A stretch of DNA of 7,336 nucleotides from Oscillospiraceae bacterium. GTDB lineage: Bacteria; Bacillota; Clostridia; Oscillospirales; Oscillospiraceae. The stretch spans positions 1 to 7,336 of the forward strand of contig JAFVWG010000198.1 in the NCBI GenBank assembly GCA_017501805.1, in the 5' to 3' direction. The notes under the pieces were generated by a model, which worked only from the letters and a program-made list of their open reading frames with translations, was not told the DNA's origin and did not search any database. Both the position numbers and the translations under genes were made by a program. Below are positions 1-4,200 of the stretch, in pieces (position 1 is the first letter of the stretch; each line of letters begins with the position of its first letter).

Positions 1-69
1 GTGAACTCCTCCGGACACCGCACCAATATGCTGATGGACTGCCGCAGCCTCGGCGTAGGCCTCGCGTAG
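1..69 (+). CDS. CAP (SCP/PR1-like) domain protein, C-terminal fragment ending at a premature TAG
   Basis: The window opens inside this gene, in frame 1. The translation begins VNSSGHRTNMLMD and continues through SLGVGLA before a TAG at 67-69. The pattern S-x-GHR-x-N-x-L followed by GVG is the C-terminal part of bacterial CAP (cysteine-rich secretory/PR-1) domains, which are usually secreted proteins of clostridia and bacilli; their biochemical role is often unknown. The start and most of the domain lie left of the window. The TAG falls where many relatives have an aromatic residue (GVG-x-A-Tyr), and the same frame goes on for 18 more CAP-like codons (separate entry). The gene is convergent with the sortase. 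Family assignment is fairly sure from a short segment; whether the product is functional cannot be judged here. Confidence 0.75.
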   Translation: MNSSGHRTNMLMDCRSLGVGLA

Positions 70-126
70 AACGAAAACAGCAAGTACGGCTACTATATGA
101 CACAGAATTTCATCACGGAGCGCTGA
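70..126 (+). pseudogene. In-frame continuation of the CAP domain gene beyond the TAG
   Basis: Directly after the TAG, the same frame reads NENSKYGYYMTQNFITER and ends in TGA at 124-126. The G-x-YY-x-TQ-x-F pattern is the last conserved strand of bacterial CAP domains, so this is the true end of the ancestral protein. A hairpin begins 9 nt after the TGA, where a terminator would be expected for a gene ending here and not at 69. The stretch shows no other damage, so the TAG is recent, is a sequencing error, or is read through. Changing TAC or TAT (Tyr) to TAG takes one substitution. Confidence 0.65.
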
Positions 127-134
127 CCGCAAAA

Positions 135-164
135 CGGCTGACAGCAAACGCTGTCAGCCGGTTT
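135..164 (+). terminator. Hairpin terminator of the CAP gene
   Basis: An 11-bp perfect stem (135-145 paired with 150-160) with the loop AAAC is preceded by AAAA and followed by GTTT. It starts 9 nt after the TGA at 124-126. The T-run is short (3), so efficiency is uncertain, but position and stem fit a Rho-independent terminator for the plus-strand gene. Confidence 0.65.
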
Positions 165-169
165 CACCT

Positions 170-381
170 GTAGGGGCGATTGCCGATCGCCAAAAAAGCG
201 GACAAGCACGGCTCGTCCCTACCGCGCAGCCGCAGAATTTCTGCGCAGCGTGATTCGGAAAGAATGTAGGGGAGGGTCTCCGCGCCCTCCCGCTCCGCTG
301 CAGCAATTCCCTTCCACCGCCGTAGGGATGGGCATTGCCCATCCGCCCGCCGCAGGCGTATCCAATCCGTGCCTCCGGCAC
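170..381. repeat. Cluster of intergenic palindromes with GTAGGG/CCCTAC borders
   Basis: No gene is supported between 127 and 438. Instead there are successive palindromes. Unit 170-222 is bounded by GTAGGG and CCCTAC and holds two hairpins: GGCGAT/ATCGCC at 175-191, and an imperfect one at 200-218. A further palindrome, CGCAGAA/TTCTGCG, sits at 231-245. GTAGGG recurs at 266-271 and overlaps the stem GGGAGGG/CCCTCCC (270-291). It recurs again at 322-327 and overlaps a perfect 9-bp stem, GGATGGGCA/TGCCCATCC (326-344). A small GTGCC/GGCAC stem lies at 369-381. A 7-bp tandem (cttcact, about 2.5 copies) follows at 391-408. I recall similar dispersed palindromes from Oscillospiraceae genomes, but family membership needs a genome search. 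Confidence 0.6.
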
Positions 382-404
382 ACCACACCTCTTCACTCTT
401 CACT

Positions 405-456
405 CTTCCCTTCGCCAAAGGCGACAAAAGGCTCCCCCTCAAGGGGAAGCCTTTTT
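405..456 (-). repeat. Two-hairpin intergenic repeat of the AAAGGCTCCC type, minus orientation
   Basis: Read on the minus strand, this unit begins with an A-run, then a hairpin of AAAAGGCT-type sequence closing on AGCCTTTT, then a second small hairpin TCGCC/GGCGA (412-424) and GAAGGG. The unit at 7024-7072 on the plus strand has the same order: AAAGGCTCCC hairpin, short GC hairpin with a 3-nt loop, then a GGAGGG-type tail. I take the two as divergent members of one repeat family. This copy doubles as the sortase terminator and supplies the last sortase codons. Confidence 0.5.
426..455 (-). terminator. Rho-independent terminator of the sortase gene, probably bidirectional
   Basis: On the minus strand, AAAAGGCT pairs with AGCCTTTT (positions 448-455 with 426-433). 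After one mismatch (447/434), CCCC pairs with GGGG (443-446 with 435-438), leaving the loop TTGA (439-442). The structure ends in TTTT, and on the plus strand it ends in TTTTT (452-456), so it could stop transcription from both converging genes. The sortase TGA (439-441) lies in the loop, so a ribosome at the stop codon would cover the stem. Confidence 0.75.
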
Positions 457-1230
457 CCTCCTCCCCACGACCACCATCCGACCGTTCTCGATCGCTTCGT
501 CGCAGGTGGAGAGGGTAACGAGCTTGTCGCCGTACCGCGGCACGATGCCGGTGTCGTAGAGGGACAGCGCTCTGCATTCCGCAGCGAACGCGTCAAATTC
601 CTCCGCGTCGGCGGCGTCGGTGAAGGTGTGGTATGCGAAGCCCTCGCCCCCTGTCCCGCTCGTGCGGAAGACGGCGAAGATCTCGTACGCGAACTCCCCG
701 TCCAGCGTGTCAAAGCGGAAGGTCGGATGCTCCCGCCAAAACGCGGCGTCGGCATAGTCCAGCAGGTCGCAGAACATCGCGCCGTCGTTCATCTGATGTC
801 CGAACAGAGTCACGTTGTCCGAGGGCGCGAACACATCCGCCTTCTCCCACGCGTAGATGCTGCCGTGGTGCGACCACGTTTTGTCGAAATCGCGGCGCAG
901 GTAGTATTCCTCCACCCTGCTCTGCAGCACGGGGTAGTTGATCTTCGTGCCCGGGATGCAGATCCATCCCACCAGATCGCCGTTGCGCTCATACAGCGAC
1001 GCGAACTTCCGCAGCACCGCGCGTTCCTCCCCCGTCTCGGGGTGCTTCACCGTCTTGTGGGGCGGCAGCTCCTTCTGCGCCTCCGCGTCCGCGCGGACGA
1101 TCTCCGCCAGCTCCCGATGGAGCTGCTTCTGCCTGTGGGAGCGGATCATATAGTCCCCAAGCCGCCAACCGCTCAGCAGGAACACGCCGACGAGCAGCCC
1201 GATCGGGATCAGCAGCAGTTTTCTCTTCAT
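439..1230 (-). CDS. srtB: Class B sortase, membrane-anchored cysteine transpeptidase
   Basis: The product has 263 residues, normal for the family. Sortases cut a C-terminal sorting motif on an exported protein and join the new end to cell-wall peptidoglycan or a pilin. Residues 4-20 form one hydrophobic segment after MKRK, giving an N-in, C-out anchor. Class B features follow in order: GWICIPGTKINYPV (88-101), Y-L-x-x-D-F near 110-115, GSIYAW (123-128), LFGHQMNDG with catalytic His145, an HPTF segment at 168-171, TLSTC with nucleophile Cys243, and Arg251 in NGRMVVVG. All three catalytic residues are present. The ATG at 1228-1230 is supported by AGAGGTG at 1241-1247, with a rather long 10-nt spacer. 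The gene lies 63 nt downstream of the large surface-protein gene on the same strand, with a hairpin between. Its last codons (KKASP, stop) fall inside a repeat/terminator. No neighbouring protein carries an obvious NPxTN-like or LPxTG-like sorting signal, so the substrate is unknown. Confidence 0.95.
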   Translation of the reverse strand: MKRKLLLIPIGLLVGVFLLSGWRLGDYMIRSHRQKQLHRELAEIVRADAEAQKELPPHKTVKHPETGEERAVLRKFASLYERNGDLVGWICIPGTKINYPVLQSRVEEYYLRRDFDKTWSHHGSIYAWEKADVFAPSDNVTLFGHQMNDGAMFCDLLDYADAAFWREHPTFRFDTLDGEFAYEIFAVFRTSGTGGEGFAYHTFTDAADAEEFDAFAAECRALSLYDTGIVPRYGDKLVTLSTCDEAIENGRMVVVGRRKKASP

Positions 1231-1257
1231 ACCGTGGTCTCACCTCTCTTTACCGAA

Positions 1258-1282
1258 AGGCCGGGCGCTCCGCGCCCGGCCT
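1258..1282 (-). terminator. GC-rich intergenic hairpin: terminator or attenuator before the sortase
   Basis: A perfect 11-bp stem, AGGCCGGGCGC paired with GCGCCCGGCCT, has a 3-nt loop (1269-1271). On the minus strand it begins 11 nt after the TAA of the large gene and is followed by only TTT, then CGG. It is flanked by ACAAAACAG on its 5' side. With such a weak T-run it may stop only part of the transcripts or protect the 3' end of the upstream mRNA, so that sortase is made at a lower level than the large protein. The function is inferred; the stem is seen. Confidence 0.6.
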
Positions 1283-1293
1283 CTGTTTTGTAA

Positions 1294-4200
1294 TTAGCCG
1301 AAGTAGCGGCTGTAGCGATTGATCATATAGGTCAGCTCGTCCATTGTCAGGTTGCCCTTGCCGATGGAGATCTTCAGATATGCGCCGCCTGCGGCGTTGA
1401 ACATATCCTCGGACAGCGGAGCAATGGCATTGAGCTCCTCATAGGTGAACAGACCGTACGTTTCGATGTCCTTCGCCATAGCCGCATAGTCGTACGTCAT
1501 CGTCTCGGCGTCCACATCGAAGATGTTGAACAGGCCGCCCACGCCGCCGGGCATGGAGAGCATACCGTTGACGAAGTAGCACAGATGTCCCGCGGTAACG
1601 GGGCTCCACGCGGTGGTCTTCTCGGTCTCCAGTACCACGTCCGTCAGCTTGACCGCCTTGAGCGTCTTGCCGTTCTGCTTGGCAAAGGTGTGACCGATGT
1701 ACTTGTCCGCGTAGCGGTCGAGGTAGACGTAGCGGTTGAGATCGTAATCCCAGAAGCCGTGCTCGGAGATGACCTTCACATCCGTACCGTCGGAGAAGTA
1801 GAGATGGATGATCTCATATTCCGCCTCGGTCTCGCTGTCCACGAACAGGATCGGAGCGCTGTCGAGCTTGCCGGTCTCCATATTCCAGACCATCAGCTGC
1901 TCGTTGCCCTTCAGACTGTCCACACGCACCTGCTTGCCATTCGCAAGGGTGATCAGCGTGTCGGGCGTGACGCAAGTGGCCTCCGTGAGCGTACCGTTGC
2001 AGAAATCGCTGTATTTGTACTGTTTTGACTTGTAGGTAGCATATACCACATCCATACTCGTTCTCAGCGTTATAGGCTCGCTGTTATTCGCATCCGTAAA
2101 CGAGTAGCTGATGCTCACCGTTCTATCCGTAGTCTTTGTAGACACGTAATTGCTCGAAGAGGAAACAGTAAAGTAAAGTTTGTCGTTTACAACGACGGGT
2201 TTTCCGTTATCGTTGGTCTTGAACCCCGTGGTCGTGACCGTCAAAGTGTACTCGTCAGCCACCGTGATCGTAATGGTATTATTGCTATTGTTTTGCAGAC
2301 CTTTTCTCAATCCGGCTGCGCTGACAACGTTAGCCAAATCAAGCTCGACTTCCTTGTTTTGCTTCTTACTCCAGTATTTCACCTTCAAACCGTCCAGAAC
2401 CGGCACAGCGCAGTTCCAGTCGCCATCCTTGCTATCCACAACAATATAGGGGGTACCGTTTAATTCTTTGCTCGTCCATGTGGGAGCGGGAAGACTTGTT
2501 TTTGTTGCAAGGAGTTCAAAGCGATACGTATGCGTTACCGATTTATCGGAAAGCGACCCATCGGCGTTATAGATTTGATTGTCTGTGATCTTCAAAACAT
2601 ATTCATAAGTAACAGAAGTATTCAATGTAATCGGAGTATCCTTATTCACTGCCGTTCCATCTGTCTTTTCAACGGTATAAGAGAGATTCTGTCCGTTTTT
2701 CTGCGCCAGCAGCTTATCAAAGTTGAATGTGTACGCACCCGCATCCACGTCAACCTTCAAAGTAGCTGTCCATCCCTTTGTTTCATCATACGCCGTTGTG
2801 AAAATACGGTTCTCGTTCACATCGGCAAAGCTGATGGTCGGCAGAGTTGCGCTCTGTGTACCGGGTGCATACCCCGGTTCTGTTCCCACTCCAGCATCAG
2901 TTCCATTGGTGTTTTTGTAAGTATAAATCTTAACTCCGGTAATGTCTGCAACTGCATAAGGCATCTTTGTCTTTTCCGCATCAGAGCGTCTATCGTTCAT
3001 GCTATTCGCAGATGCTGATCCAAGCGGCTCCTGCGGCATAAACACAAAGCCAAGATTGACAGAGTCCTTTGTTGTGCCGTCCTCGTAAGCAATTTGATGA
3101 ATAAAATCCGTTTTGCTTAACGCGCTTTCTACAGCACTCTGACCGGCCTCAGGAACATACTGCGTATAGCCTTCATGCGCCCAAGCATATTGGTGCAGGT
3201 CTCCCTCCAATGTGATCGGTGCACCATTGCCGCTACTGTCACAAACTACTGCAACACTAAGTCCCATAACAGTCTTCGAAGGGTCGTTCACGTTCGCCTT
3301 CGTGGGTTTTTGAATCAGGGTAATATTCCTAAGCGTGAGATCACTGCTCTGCTCCACATGGATATTCGCTGCTGCGCCGCCCTTGATGGTGGAGTTTTCA
3401 ATCACAGGTTTTCCGCTCACAGCATATACTGCCGCTCGACCGCCGGAAACATAGGAGTTGATAATTTTGCTGTTTCCTTCCATTATGACAGCACTTCTGA
3501 TGTTGCCGTATCTCGTCCTGCCGTTTTCTGTGCTATACGGATTCCCGTTCTCTTTCTTATTGCTATCATACAAAATCGCGTGAGAGAAGTTGGGCACAAC
3601 GATCTGCACATTGTCCAGTGTACCGTTCTTCAAAGAAACAAAGCTATAGGTTCTGTCAACGGCAACCGAGTCACTTGCACAGGTCATTGTGAATCCGTTT
3701 CCATACAGCGAATATCCGCCGGAGACTTCCAAAGAACTGAAGCCGCAGTCATTCAGCAGAACCACGTTATTCTCCGTTGCATTGGTCGCACCGGTAGCAT
3801 TCTTCGCATCCACGACTTCCAGATTCAGCTCAGTAATATTGCAATAGGTCTCGTCCTGAATGGTGACCTTGACCACGCCGGTGCCGGAGAACTGAATGGT
3901 ACCATTCTCCCATGTAGCATTGGACGTATAATTTCCGGAAGCGGTGCCGGTCACATTGCTGACGGTCACCTTTACAGCGGAATCTTCGATCTGAATGCCG
4001 TTTTCTGCAAACAGGGTCCCGAGAGAAACCGTACCTGTGTTGCCCACACGGTACAGGAAATCGCCCGTGAATTTGGAGTTAAACAGCGAATACAGTTTTC
4101 CGTCTTGCAGAATCACAGTAGTCGGCTTGCAGAAATTGTAGTCCTGGATCGTAACGCTGCACATACCTTCAATTTTGGCAAAGGTCAGCGTGCCCTGCGT

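Noticed and set aside
170..344. Repeated GTAGGG-bordered palindromes considered as a CRISPR array.
   Set aside because: The units differ in sequence and spacing and have no uniform repeat-spacer structure; they are self-complementary intergenic repeats.
164..577. A minus-strand open frame of 137 codons over the intergenic palindromes.
   Set aside because: It overlaps the sortase terminator and the 3' end of the sortase, and its Arg-rich translation reflects GC-rich repeats.
250..1293. A 347-codon open frame on the plus strand across the sortase gene and the repeat region.
   Set aside because: The Arg/Pro/Val-rich product has no motif and covers palindromic repeats. The opposite strand carries a sortase with all catalytic residues.
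1466..1780. Whether the Hint domain is a true intein that splices.
   Set aside because: The C-terminal His-Asn and a following Cys/Ser/Thr are missing, there is no homing endonuclease, and it sits near the end of the protein, not inside a conserved host enzyme.
2481..2495. LPAPT (residues 1470-1474) as a sortase sorting motif.
   Set aside because: It is internal, about 400 residues from the C-terminus, lacks Gly at the last motif position, and is not followed by a hydrophobic segment and basic tail.
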